This document shows positions 41,801 through 48,790 of a DNA stretch of 64,000 nt, one piece after another. The DNA is taken from contig OW203748.1 in NCBI GenBank assembly GCA_934045075.1, forward strand, positions 10,060,794-10,124,793. Reading direction: 5' to 3'. This stretch comes from Yponomeuta sedellus. Its lineage: Eukaryota > Arthropoda > Insecta > Lepidoptera > Yponomeutidae. Position numbers and translations under genes: made by a program. The notes beneath the pieces are model-generated. The model was not told where the DNA came from, ran no database searches, and saw only the letters and a program-made list of their open reading frames with translations. The first letter of the stretch is position 1. The number at the start of each line of letters is the position of its first letter.

Positions 41801-43352
41801 CGCCTGATTTCCTTCTGCAAAGACAAAGGCATTGTGGTGATGGCCTACTCCCCGTTCGGGTCACTCTTCGATCCCAGCTCGAAGCCGCCACCTCCTCGGT
41901 ACGACCAACCAGAGCTGGTCAAAATGGCCGCCAAATACAACAAGACCACGCCACAAATCGCTCTGCGATACTTGGTAGGTATTTCTTTGGAACAAGAAAG
42001 TTTGATGATTGCTGATTGAAGAAAGTGTGATGTTTACCTAGGCGTGACATCAGATTCGACGCCATGACACTGCGAGCTGTTTTCCCACAGATTTAAAATA
42101 ATTTTAGAAAAATGATATATGAAATATGGTAAATGAAATAAACTAAAGCTTAATCTTCGTTAAACTTTAGTTTATTACTAAAATATAAGTATTTTTTTTG
42201 TAAATAATAAATTCAATTCAATTCAGTTCATTTATTTCAAATATAAAATCCCGAGACCCCTTACAATCCTCCACCAACCCGGACTTTGCCACCGTGGTGA
42301 AGTATAGCCTAACATTCCTGCGATGCATGAAGAGACCCGTGCCCCAGCAGTGGGGACGTACAAGGGTTGATATCGAGACTAGCAGTTAATAAATAAATAC
42401 TCGTATATCGCTTCCAGGTTCAAAAAGGTGTCGTGCCTATTCCTAAGTCTATCAAAAAGGAAAGGATTGAGCAAAACATCGACGTCTTTGATTTCCAACT
42501 GAACCCCGAAGAAATGGAAACGTTGGGTGAGTTACCTACAACAAGTCGATCATTGTTTGCCAAAGGCTATGCGAATGCGAAACGGCGCTGGATGGGTGAC
42601 CATCTCATGACTACCGCTAGTGGCATTTTTTCCGAGCGCTTCCGAGCCTCGCATGGCACGTTAAGCCGTTGGTGCCGGCTGTAATGGTAGTCGTTAAGCC
42701 ACGTCAGAGGCCTTACGGGCGGCTTGATAACTTCTGACAGAAATCCCCGCCACTGTCTTACAATCCTCCACCAACCCGGACTTGGCATCCTTGGTTGAGT
42801 ATGGCCTAACTTTACTGAGATGCAGGAAGAGACCTGTGCCGCAGCAGTGGGGACATACAAAGGGTTGGTATCAAACAGACAACAGCAGTAATAGTAAATA
42901 AGACACTATAGTGATAGTAACTATGTATCTTTCGTGAGATAGTGACATATAGTGACAGTGATTGATTGATACGATGACGCTCAATATTTTCCCTTTTTCG
43001 ACGACTGCGTCAGAGACGACCTTTGTGGCACAGCGGTAGCGCGTCTACCTACCTTGCAAGAGGTCCCGAGTTCGAAACTCGGCTGGGGCCAAAAAAAACT
43101 CGTTCTGTCGTTCTGGTTCCCACGACACAGGGTACCCACTAGGGTACCTTGTGTCGTGGGTACTCTACACTAGTAGAGCCAGAAGCAGTGCATGTGCCTG
43201 TATGTAAATGTTGAAAAAATGTTATGTTATGTTTTACAGGCAAATTCAACACGGACTACCGTATTGTGTTGCCCACGTTCTGGCAGGACCACCCGTACTA
43301 TCCGTTCGAGAGAGCAGAGGTCACCGAAAAGAGCCCCTTCCTCGGAAAGTAG
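32810..43352 (+). CDS. Aldo-keto reductase B (AKR2E-like), secreted form, eight exons
   Basis: Complete NADPH-dependent aldo-keto reductase of 336 residues. Exons: 32810-32848, 35530-35628, 36860-37030, 38402-38512, 39613-39783, 41777-41974, 42418-42526 and 43240-43352 (TAG). All junctions are AG/GT; the first six are phase 0, the last phase 1. The first exon is a short hydrophobic leader (MALIWLLAVFACV), so the enzyme is predicted to enter the secretory pathway, as known for some moth haemolymph 3-dehydroecdysone reductases. Tetrad: Asp73 (GYRLIDTAS), Tyr78 (GYGTEEQ), Lys103 (YIVTK), His134 (YLIHFP). Further marks: GLAKSIGISNFN, AYSPFGSLF and IPKSIKKERIEQN for the cofactor. Its introns are made of mariner, SINE and foldback repeats. 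Substrate cannot be read from sequence. Confidence 0.94.
32918..33158 (+). mobile_element. Repeat B, 3' two thirds, in AKR-B intron 1
   Basis: GTGCTTCCGTGCTTCGCAAG to ATACAAGGGTTGAT. Confidence 0.82.
33307..34675 (-). mobile_element. Mariner transposon, full length, transposase broken
   Basis: 1369 bp between TA dinucleotides (33305-33306, 34676-34677) with terminal inverted repeats of about 29 bp starting CGAGGCATGCCTTTTAAGTT (one mismatch). Minus-strand pieces encode a mariner transposase: N-terminal helix-turn-helix from 34465 (MNFSKENVRAIIFYKF), then HHDNASSH and SPNDFF, the second and third acidic residues of DD34D. A 7-bp insertion of CATACAT type between PPYS and the third Asp shifts the frame, and several other frames are broken. 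Inserted in intron 1 of AKR-B. Confidence 0.9.
34872..34992 (+). mobile_element. tRNA-derived SINE A, 5' truncated
   Basis: Begins at the anticodon-arm region; preceded by a short TCTAATCGTAATC repeat. Confidence 0.8.
35097..35463 (-). mobile_element. Repeat B, full length, in AKR-B intron 1
   Basis: Ends 67 bp before AKR-B exon 2; both family ends are present. Confidence 0.85.
35530..35628 (+). CDS. AKR-B exon 2
   Basis: 33 codons, acceptor TTTTCAG, donor GAG|GTAACT. It encodes WIPLNDGHRIPSLGLGTFLG, the counterpart of the AKR-A exon at 16707. Confidence 0.9.
35655..35890 (+). mobile_element. SINE-like repeat D in AKR-B intron 2
   Basis: Begins 26 bp after the exon-2 donor; lacks the first 50 bp and ends in a GACGAC run in place of GAAGAAG. 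Confidence 0.78.
36470..36665 (+). repeat. Dispersed repeat F
   Basis: In AKR-B intron 2; ends TTCATTTTTTTATTATAGAG. Confidence 0.75.
36860..37030 (+). CDS. AKR-B exon 3 with catalytic Asp, Tyr, Lys
   Basis: 57 codons, acceptor CTCGCAG, donor AAG|GTAAGC. It holds GYRLIDTASGYGTEEQIGRG and ends at the catalytic Lys, as in AKR-A. Confidence 0.93.
37085..37145 (+). mobile_element. Repeat B tail fragment
   Basis: CCTTCCTGCGATGCTGGAAG to CCCCAGCAGTG. Confidence 0.55.
37150..37990. other. AKR-B intron 3, unassigned part
   Basis: Stops in all frames; no repeat recognised. Confidence 0.4.
38000..38108 (+). mobile_element. SINE L, 5' truncated
   Basis: CCGGCTGGGGAGAAAAAAAA then CCAAGTCTTGGATGTTTACA and ATCCTAGTGTGGGGTCAGAA. 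Confidence 0.7.
38255..38390 (+). repeat. TC-rich low-complexity tract before AKR-B exon 4
   Basis: Runs of CTCTCT and TTTC, ending 12 bases before the exon; acts as an unusually long polypyrimidine tract. Confidence 0.85.
38402..38512 (+). CDS. AKR-B exon 4 with catalytic His
   Basis: 37 codons, acceptor TTTCAG behind a long TC-rich tract, donor ACC|GTAAGT. Encodes DYVDLYLIHFP. A 40-odd-bp degenerate tandem repeat follows in the intron. Confidence 0.93.
38570..38900 (+). repeat. Degenerate tandem repeat of about 42 bp in AKR-B intron
   Basis: Eight or so units of TTAGCAACCAGTTGCGAATT and AAGAATATTTATTCTTTG, each partly self-complementary. Confidence 0.85.
39061..39265. mobile_element. Foldback repeat with about 48-bp arms
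   Basis: TGTAGACTTTTAGTCCGGAT at left and its complement at right continue through GGTGTTGTTATATCGGAAA without visible mismatch. In AKR-B intron 4. Confidence 0.82.
39308..39482 (+). mobile_element. Repeat B 3' half
   Basis: AAGCCATGTCAGAAGTCTTA to GTGGGGACATGGGTTGG; ends about 130 bp before AKR-B exon 5. Confidence 0.8.
39613..39783 (+). CDS. AKR-B exon 5 with GLAKSIGISNFN
   Basis: 57 codons, acceptor TTTCTACAG, donor GAG|GTGAGA. Encodes QKLGLAKSIGISNFN and ends LQVE. Confidence 0.93.
39790..40250 (+). repeat. 150-bp tandem repeat, three units
   Basis: TCTCTACCCTGCTCTGCGTC recurs 150 bp apart (39937, 40087), with AAAGCATGG and TACGTACGCTGCGGC in each unit. Starts seven bases after AKR-B exon 5. 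Confidence 0.82.
40255..40362 (+). mobile_element. tRNA-derived SINE A
   Basis: GTAGCTCAGTTGGGAGAGCG and GGGTTCGAGTCCCGGCATGG; joined to the 150-bp tandem repeat. Confidence 0.8.
40605..40800 (-). repeat. Dispersed repeat F
   Basis: Reversed copy in AKR-B intron 5. Its outer flank (40790-40850) matches, inverted, the flank of the 36470 copy (ATTTAAATTTGAGTCATTTA), so a longer unit was copied. Confidence 0.75.
40842..40905 (-). mobile_element. Repeat B tail fragment
   Basis: ATCAACCCTTTTATGTCCCC and GGGCACGGGCTTCTTCCTGC. Confidence 0.65.
40905..41250 (+). repeat. Dispersed repeat Q, copy 2
   Basis: Begins with an inverted pair around GGACTTTTGTCCCTCCGGGA; otherwise as copy 1 without the insert. 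Confidence 0.65.
41295..41525. mobile_element. MITE J copy, diverged
   Basis: Shares AGATAACACGCTGC, TTCATGAACTTGCGAGGAAA and GAGGTTAGATTCTTGTTTAC with the other two copies. Confidence 0.7.
41540..41755 (+). mobile_element. SINE A, rearranged with internal inversion
   Basis: A normal head ending GACGCGGGTTCGAG runs straight into the complement GGGCGAACCCGCGTCCTCTG, then the tail; a reversed tail part also precedes it. It ends about 20 bp before AKR-B exon 6. Confidence 0.78.
41777..41974 (+). CDS. AKR-B exon 6 with AYSPFG
   Basis: 66 codons, acceptor ATCCAG, donor TTG|GTAGGT. Encodes VNLNLAQERLISFC, VVMAYSPFGSLF, a Pro-rich loop and ALRYL. Confidence 0.93.
42258..42375 (+). mobile_element. 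Repeat B tail fragment before AKR-B exon 7
   Basis: CTTACAATCCTCCACCAACC to GTACAAGGGTTGATATC. Confidence 0.75.
42418..42526 (+). CDS. AKR-B exon 7 with cofactor-binding segment
   Basis: 36 codons plus one base, acceptor CTTCCAG, donor GTGAGT. Encodes GVVPIPKSIKKERIEQN. Read-through of this donor stays open for about 50 codons into a SINE-like repeat and stops at 42684, so intron retention would give a different C-terminus. Confidence 0.9.
42585..42872 (+). mobile_element. Repeat B copy just after AKR-B exon 7
   Basis: GGATGGGTGACCATCTCATG to ACATACAAAGGGTTGG; it supplies the open reading frame if the exon-7 donor is skipped. Confidence 0.82.
43015..43225 (+). mobile_element. SINE L
   Basis: Both Pol III boxes present; a duplication of GGGTACC...TTGTGTCGTGGGTA occurs in the middle. 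Ends about 15 bp before the AKR-B terminal exon acceptor. Confidence 0.75.
43240..43352 (+). CDS. AKR-B terminal exon
   Basis: Begins in phase 1 to complete GGC (Gly), then KFNTDYRIVLPTFW and YYPFER, ending FLGK and TAG. ATTAAA overlaps the base after the stop (43353-43358), too close to be the likely poly(A) signal. Confidence 0.9.
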
Positions 43353-43399
43353 ATTAAAGCCCACCCATTGACAACACGCGCCGCGAGCCGAGCTACAAG

Positions 43400-44070
43400 G
43401 CGCACCCATTCGTGGACAAATCCATCATCGTCCACACACTTCAAGCGGCGCTCGCTTTTCCAGACAGCGAGCGCCGCCGCGCCGCGAGCCGTGAGCACAA
43501 ATTAGAGGCCGTGAGCCGGGCACCGAACCGAGAACCACTAGGGTGGGCGCATTCTGAGACGCAGGCGACGCAGCACACCGCAGCATAGTTCAGGACAGGG
43601 CAGGGCAGTTGTGGCAGTCATCGGCTCCCACCGCATGCTGCGACGCAACAAATCGCTCCATTCCTTGACAATTCTCACCCACAATAATGCAATACTCTGG
43701 ATGACTTGTATCATACAAACAAGGTTCAGAGCGAATGTTCTGTCATTGCAACAAAATTGTAAGTAAACACGCCTCGACGTGCACGCGTCGCGCAGAAATC
43801 TGTGCCGGCACTACAACGGGCGCAGAGCAGGGCAGACACATGTCTACGTCGCACGTGCCTGCGCCGCAGCGCACGTAGCTCAATGACGTTTCATGCTTTA
43901 CAAAATCTGCGCTGCCCTGCGCTGCGCTGTGCTGCGTCTCAGCATGCGCCCAGCCTCATTCGTAGACAAATCCGTCATCGTCCACACACTTCACGGCGCG
44001 GCGCTCGCTTCTCCAGACGACGCGACGCGCCGTGTGCCGGGCACCGAACCAACCGAACCACTACACTCAC
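43400..44070 (+). repeat. Duplicated AKR-B 3' flank around the GC-rich MITE
   Basis: About 110 bp (GACAAATCC.TCATCGTCCAC, CGCTCGCTT.TCCAGAC, GGGCACCGAACC) occurs at 43412-43530 and again at 43960-44065. Confidence 0.7.
43540..43965. mobile_element. GC-rich MITE in AKR-B 3' flank
   Basis: Ends GGTGGGCGCATTCTGAGACG and TGCTGCGTCTCAGCATGCGC, imperfect inverted repeats; interior rich in GCGCAG. Its right half equals, in reverse, the 150-bp unit at 39790-40250. Confidence 0.68.
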
Positions 44071-44611
44071 ACGCAGATTTGTCTGCGGACTGGTCGCTGG
44101 GCGGATGGGTGCGCCTGTGAATAGCCTTAATCATTAAATTATTATTATTAATACGTTTATTGCACATAAGTAAAAAAAATACAATGGCAATGTGGCGGAC
44201 TTAATGCTATAAGCATTTTCTACCAGTCAACCACAGATGGTGCAAGAGATTAAATGGTAGGCATTCGAAACAAAACGGAAGAGATCAATCAAGAATTCAT
44301 GTCATGATTGATTCTCAATTAAATTCATAAAATTCATGATTCACAATGCAATTCACGATTTCTCAATTAAATTAAAAAAAAAAAAAAACATTTTTCTCAA
44401 TTTTGAAGGCGGTTGGTAGTCTCCTCGTGGTTGTGATGGCTCGTGATGGCCTAGCGGCAATGAATTCCGCTTGGCTATAATTGTAGTCCATAAATAAATT
44501 GAGTGTTCGGCAAATTTGTTTCTCTGTTACATAAACCCCTCTATAATATTGTATGGAATCAGGCGTTACTTTGCGGAAATCCATAATAGCATTAAAAAGT
44601 TAAAATTTATA

Positions 44612-44822
44612 CTATTTTTATTTTTAATGCACTAACCCGTGCTAAGGACAATTTTAAAAACCTATTTAGAGGCTTAAAATTCCACCCATGCCGGGATTCG
44701 AACCCGCGACCTCTGGTTATCCGTGCCAGCGCTCGAATCTCGGCATGGGTGGAATTTTTAGCCTCTAAATAGGTTTTAAAATTGTCCTTAGCACGGGTTA
44801 GTGCATTAAAAATAAAAATAGT
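44612..44822. mobile_element. SINE A inverted duplication
   Basis: Reversed tail plus head (44612-44730) meets a forward copy (44731-44822) at CAGCGCTCGAATCTCGGC, giving a hairpin with about 90-bp arms. Confidence 0.85.
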
Positions 44823-44825
44823 AGA

Positions 44826-45128
44826 ATCATGTGGGTACAGCGATATCATTCCGATGTAAAAACCTAACTGCAAGGTAGGTATTCGGGGCTGTAAGTGATG
44901 CAATCTACTTCAGCCAGATGTCGCTGCCTGTACGTAATACAGAGAATAGTGTAAATAGGTTCGAAATTTCACTGATGCCGGTGAGTCGCCCATTAGCTCA
45001 GTTGGATAAAGCGCTGGCACGGATAGACAGAGGTCGCGGGTTCGAATCCCGGCATGGGTGGAATTTCTAGCCTCTAAATAGGTTTTTAGAATTGACCTTA
45101 GCACGGGTTAGTGCATTAAAAATAAAAA
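44826..45128 (+). mobile_element. SINE A, full-length, tandem unit 1
   Basis: Starts ATCATGTGGGTACAGCGATA and ends GTGCATTAAAAATAAAAATA; the next copy starts at once. Confidence 0.88.
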
Positions 45129-45400
45129 TAGTATAATCATGTGGGTACAGCGATATCATTCCGATGTAAAAACCTAACTGCAAAGTAGGTAGTCGGGGCT
45201 GTAAGTGAAGCAATCTACTTCAGCCAGATGTCGCTGCCTGTACGTAATACAGAGAATAGTGTAAATAGGTTCGAAATTTCACTGATGCCGGTGAGTCGCT
45301 CATTAGCTCAGTTGGATAGAGCGCTGGCACGGATAGCCAGAGGTTGCGGGTTCGAATCCCGGCATGGGTGGATTTTTAGCCTCTAAATAGGTTTTTAAAG
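45129..45400 (+). mobile_element. SINE A, tandem unit 2
   Basis: Head-to-tail with unit 1, few differences, cut short after CTCTAAATAGGTTTTTAAAG. Confidence 0.87.
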
Positions 45401-45844
45401 TAAAAATTTACTTTGCTAAATTCCGCTAAGTTCCATACTCTGGTTTAAAACTTCTTGCTTGTTTAGAGCGTAAGAGATATAGGCTAAGTCCTCAAGAGTG
45501 AATGAGAGGTTTGATATCTCAATAGAACGTGATATCGTAGGTATATAAATTCAAAATTGGATTTACCAAATTTTGAAAATCCAATTTTTAATTTATATAG
45601 GTACTTACCGGCAATGAATTCCGCTTGGCTATAATTGTAGTCCATAAATAAACTGAGTAGGTATACGGAAAATTTGTTTCTCTGCAAGAGAAACCCCTCT
45701 ATAATATTGTATGGAGGCGTTATCAAACGTTACTTTGCAGGAATCCATAAAAAAGAGACATAATGACATTGAGGCAGGGCACCCAAGTGCCCATAAACCA
45801 AACGTCAGCGGCCAAAATTGAGTAGGCATAAGAGTTTCTAATTA

Positions 45845-46037
45845 GTCTGTTAGCTTTTAGAATATACCTCGGCTACTATCGGATAGAATCGGATTTATTC
45901 GTGTAATAGAAATATCGGAACTAATATGACACTTAATTTCGAAATCAGAACTCTATAATCCGTACAAAAACCGGCGAAAATTGGCGAAAACCGAAGCCTA
46001 CTCTAGAGCCAGAGGTATATTCTAAAAGCTAACAGAC
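45845..46037. mobile_element. MITE H, copy 2
   Basis: 193 bp flanked by TA on both sides, so a Tc1/mariner-type MITE. Inner sequence is inverted relative to copies 1 and 4. Confidence 0.85.
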
Positions 46038-46039
46038 TA

Positions 46040-46705
46040 TACCTAGGTAGGTAGTTTAATCTAAGCCGTGGTGATTAATGTCCTACTATCGTATTCCGTA
46101 AACAATATTAATCAAATCGATAAGAACTCAAGTCATGTTTAAAATGAAAATGTCTCAATAATGATGCAATCTTTATTAATAAAACTATAGACAATTTAGA
46201 GATAACACAAAGGCGTTATTTTTTCTATATATATTTTTATTTAACATACTTCATACATTTCAATCTTAAAGTACTTAACTGTGGAACTGTCATACTTAAT
46301 ATTTAAGCAATAAGTTTTAAGTGATCAGTCTTCAACTGAATATGAACCCAAAAGTTTAGTGCAAATAATTCTCAAGCAATTCCACGCTGTTTCGACAACA
46401 ACTTAAAATCTAAATAATGTTTCATTTGTATTTGCATTTGTACTTAAAAGTTTACCTATCATTTCACACAAGGCATTTTTAGGTACTGATCCGCATGGTA
46501 GGTACAATCGGTAGCAGCTCGATCTTTACAAGTTAGTCGCAAAGAAGCACGTAACTAAACTGAAAGCTTTACATGTGTGCACAAGAGTGCTTTGTAGTAC
46601 ACGCACGTAAAGGTTGATTTACGTGAACTGTGCATGGAGGTCAATGATTCATAAATATCAGATTTAATGTCAAATGCTAACTCTGTAAACTGTGATGGGA
46701 CAGCA
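46040..46705. other. Non-coding spacer after AKR-B
   Basis: AT-rich; nothing recognised. Confidence 0.4.
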
Positions 46706-46707
46706 AA

Positions 46708-46985
46708 ACATCTTCTTCTTCTTCTTCAGGCTATATTGTGTAGTCCACTGCTGGACATAGCCCTCCCCTAATGAGCGCCATAGCGCCCTGTCTTCAGCTT
46801 GCCGCTACCAACATCTTCTTCTTCTTCAGGCTATATTATGTAGTCCACTGCTGGACATAGCCCTCCCCTAATGATAGCCATAGCGCCCTGTCTTCAGCTT
46901 GCCGCTACCAACATCTTCTTCTTCTTCAGGCTATATTATGTAGTCCACTGCTGGACATAGCCCTCCCCTAATGATAGCCATAGCG
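46708..46985 (-). mobile_element. RTE-type 3' end in three tandem copies
   Basis: A unit of about 100 bp (GAAGAAGAAG tail, CTGGACATAG, CTTGCCGCTACC) is repeated almost exactly starting near 46708, 46811 and 46911; the last is partial. It is the 3' end of the 20420-20830 type. Confidence 0.8.
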
Positions 46986-47189
46986 GAAATCATACATTTA
47001 TTTAAATGAGTACTGTATTGAGTGTTGAGTGTTAAGAAAGTTTTATAGATACAAATTCAAACCGCACAGAGAGATTTCTTCTAAATTGTCTTATGGTATC
47101 AATCAACTGCACTCTGAATGATATAGTTCATCGCCTTTATTACCTTGTACACTTAAAACAAAACTGTATATATAGTTATATATTGAACG

Positions 47190-47300
47190 GGTCAAATCGC
47201 GATTATTTATTAGGTAAAACGTGATTACCTTATTTCCCGACGTTTCGGCTTACAGTTTACCTAATAAATAATCGCGATTTGACCCGTTTAATATATAACT
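47190..47300. mobile_element. Foldback repeat with CGACGTTTCGGC loop
   Basis: Arms ACGGGTCAAATCGCGATTAT and complement around a short loop. A split relative occupies 16105-16140 and 16460-16490. Confidence 0.78.
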
Positions 47301-47686
47301 ATGTATGAGTATCGCGAATTATTAAGAAATACTAAAACTGTATATAGACTGAATGTAGACTTTACTGTAAGTTCAGGTTGGACTCCTGCACACACAAGAC
47401 CAAAACACATAAGAAAAAACTTAAAACAGTTTAGTGTTAAGACACAAACCTGCTTTAACCCAACTGTCTTACGTTAGTTTTAAAACAGATTTGTGTTAAA
47501 CCGCAATAATGTCTTAAGTTATGTCTTATGTTTTTTTGTTTGGTTTTAAGTGCAAAGTCTTACATTCATACGCACATAAGACAGTCATACTTAAAACAGT
47601 TCTGTCCATGCCCCTCGCCTTAAAGTACCCTGTGAATTCCATTAAATTTATGGAATTTTTAGCGTGGATAGTAATTTAAGATGCTA
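47301..47686. other. Spacer with loose TTAAAACAG repeats
   Basis: AGTGTTAAGACA, TTAAAACAGATTTGTGTTAA and TCTTA phrases recur in both orientations at 47400-47610. Confidence 0.45.
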
Positions 47687-47901
47687 GTCTGTTAGCTTTT
47701 AGAATATACCTCGGCTACTATCGGATATATTCGTGTAGTAGAAATATCAGAAATAATAATACGACAGTTAATTTCTCACAACTTTTCAAAATACTGAAGA
47801 AAAGTTGTATACAGAGCAGGAAATAGTATTACACTCGCTTGCTTTCGGCGAAAAACGAAGCCCACTCTAGAGCCCGATGTATATTCTAAAAGCTAAAAGA
47901 C
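47687..47901. mobile_element. MITE H, copy 3
   Basis: Same ends, diverged middle; TA retained on the left. Confidence 0.78.
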
Positions 47902-47944
47902 TGTTATTTACATTTGACGGGTACAATCGCAATTATTACAGGCC

Positions 47945-48105
47945 GACATCCTTAGGGCCAGTTTTTGAATCGAGAATTTTGCTAAGTAAATACTTAACTG
48001 TAGTGCCGTCTCCTCGAATTCCTCAGCAAAGAGCGTGACAGAACGTCACTTAAATATTTGCTCAGTAAAATTCTCGATTCAGAGGCCCTTAGCGCAGTTG
48101 ATCGA
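47945..48105. mobile_element. MITE N copy
   Basis: Inverted ends AGGGCCAGTTTTTGAATCG / CGATTCAGAGGCCCTTAG; middle CTAAGTAAATACTTAACTG. Confidence 0.75.
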
Positions 48106-48359
48106 AGTGTTTATTATTAAACGTAATCCAGTCCGGTTTATTCTTCTCTGCCAACCCACACTGGCCTCTACTCTTGAAGTCAATACTGCCGCTTAGCGCT
48201 ACGTTGAATCGAAATAAAAATGGCTGCTTTGTGGTGCCATACCATTTAATGGATTTGTCAGATACCCAGCATTAGATTTAACTGACTCGGGGGCGTGATA
48301 TGACATGACATTTGTCGTGATACAACACTATGTAATAATGTAACATTACATAAAATGTT

Positions 48360-48470
48360 GTGGACTGAAAGAGGATGTAGTGACTAGAATTGAGAAAGGA
48401 ATGTTGCAATTGTTTGCACATGTGGAGAGGATGGAGGAAGAAAGATTGACAAAACAAATATAATTATACA
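48360..48470 (+). mobile_element. RTE-type fragment
   Basis: Encodes GLKEDVVTRIEKGM and HVERMEEERLTKQIY, the segment missing at the frameshift of the 12321-13575 copy. Confidence 0.7.
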
Positions 48471-48618
48471 TTCGATTTCAACGCTGTCTAAATCAACCAC
48501 CATGAAAATATGGATTCAATTGTAACGCAATATCTCAACATTGACATCAAGAGTAGAGAACACCAGTATTCGGCTACTCGTAACCAGGCTGATAGTAATA
48601 AGGGGTAAGCACGCCAGC

Positions 48619-48790
48619 TTAGTTGTAGACGATGTACTCGCCAGCCAGTTCGTCCTCGATTTCAATGTTGCAGCGAACGTTGGCCTCAAAGTCGCACTGT
48701 TGTGTCTTCTGGTTGAAGTAAAGGCCATCGGAACAGTACAGCGTCTGGGCCACGCCGTCGACGCAGCGCCAATAACGCTGGCAGTCACCC
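48619..48790 (-). CDS. CBM14 gene terminal exon: rest of domain 2
   Basis: Acceptor TTTCCAG at 48791-48795. One base completes the Lys codon, then GDCQRYWRCVDG, LYCSDGLYFN and CDFEANVRC supply five Cys, followed by an acidic tail ending EYIVYN and TAA. Confidence 0.9.
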
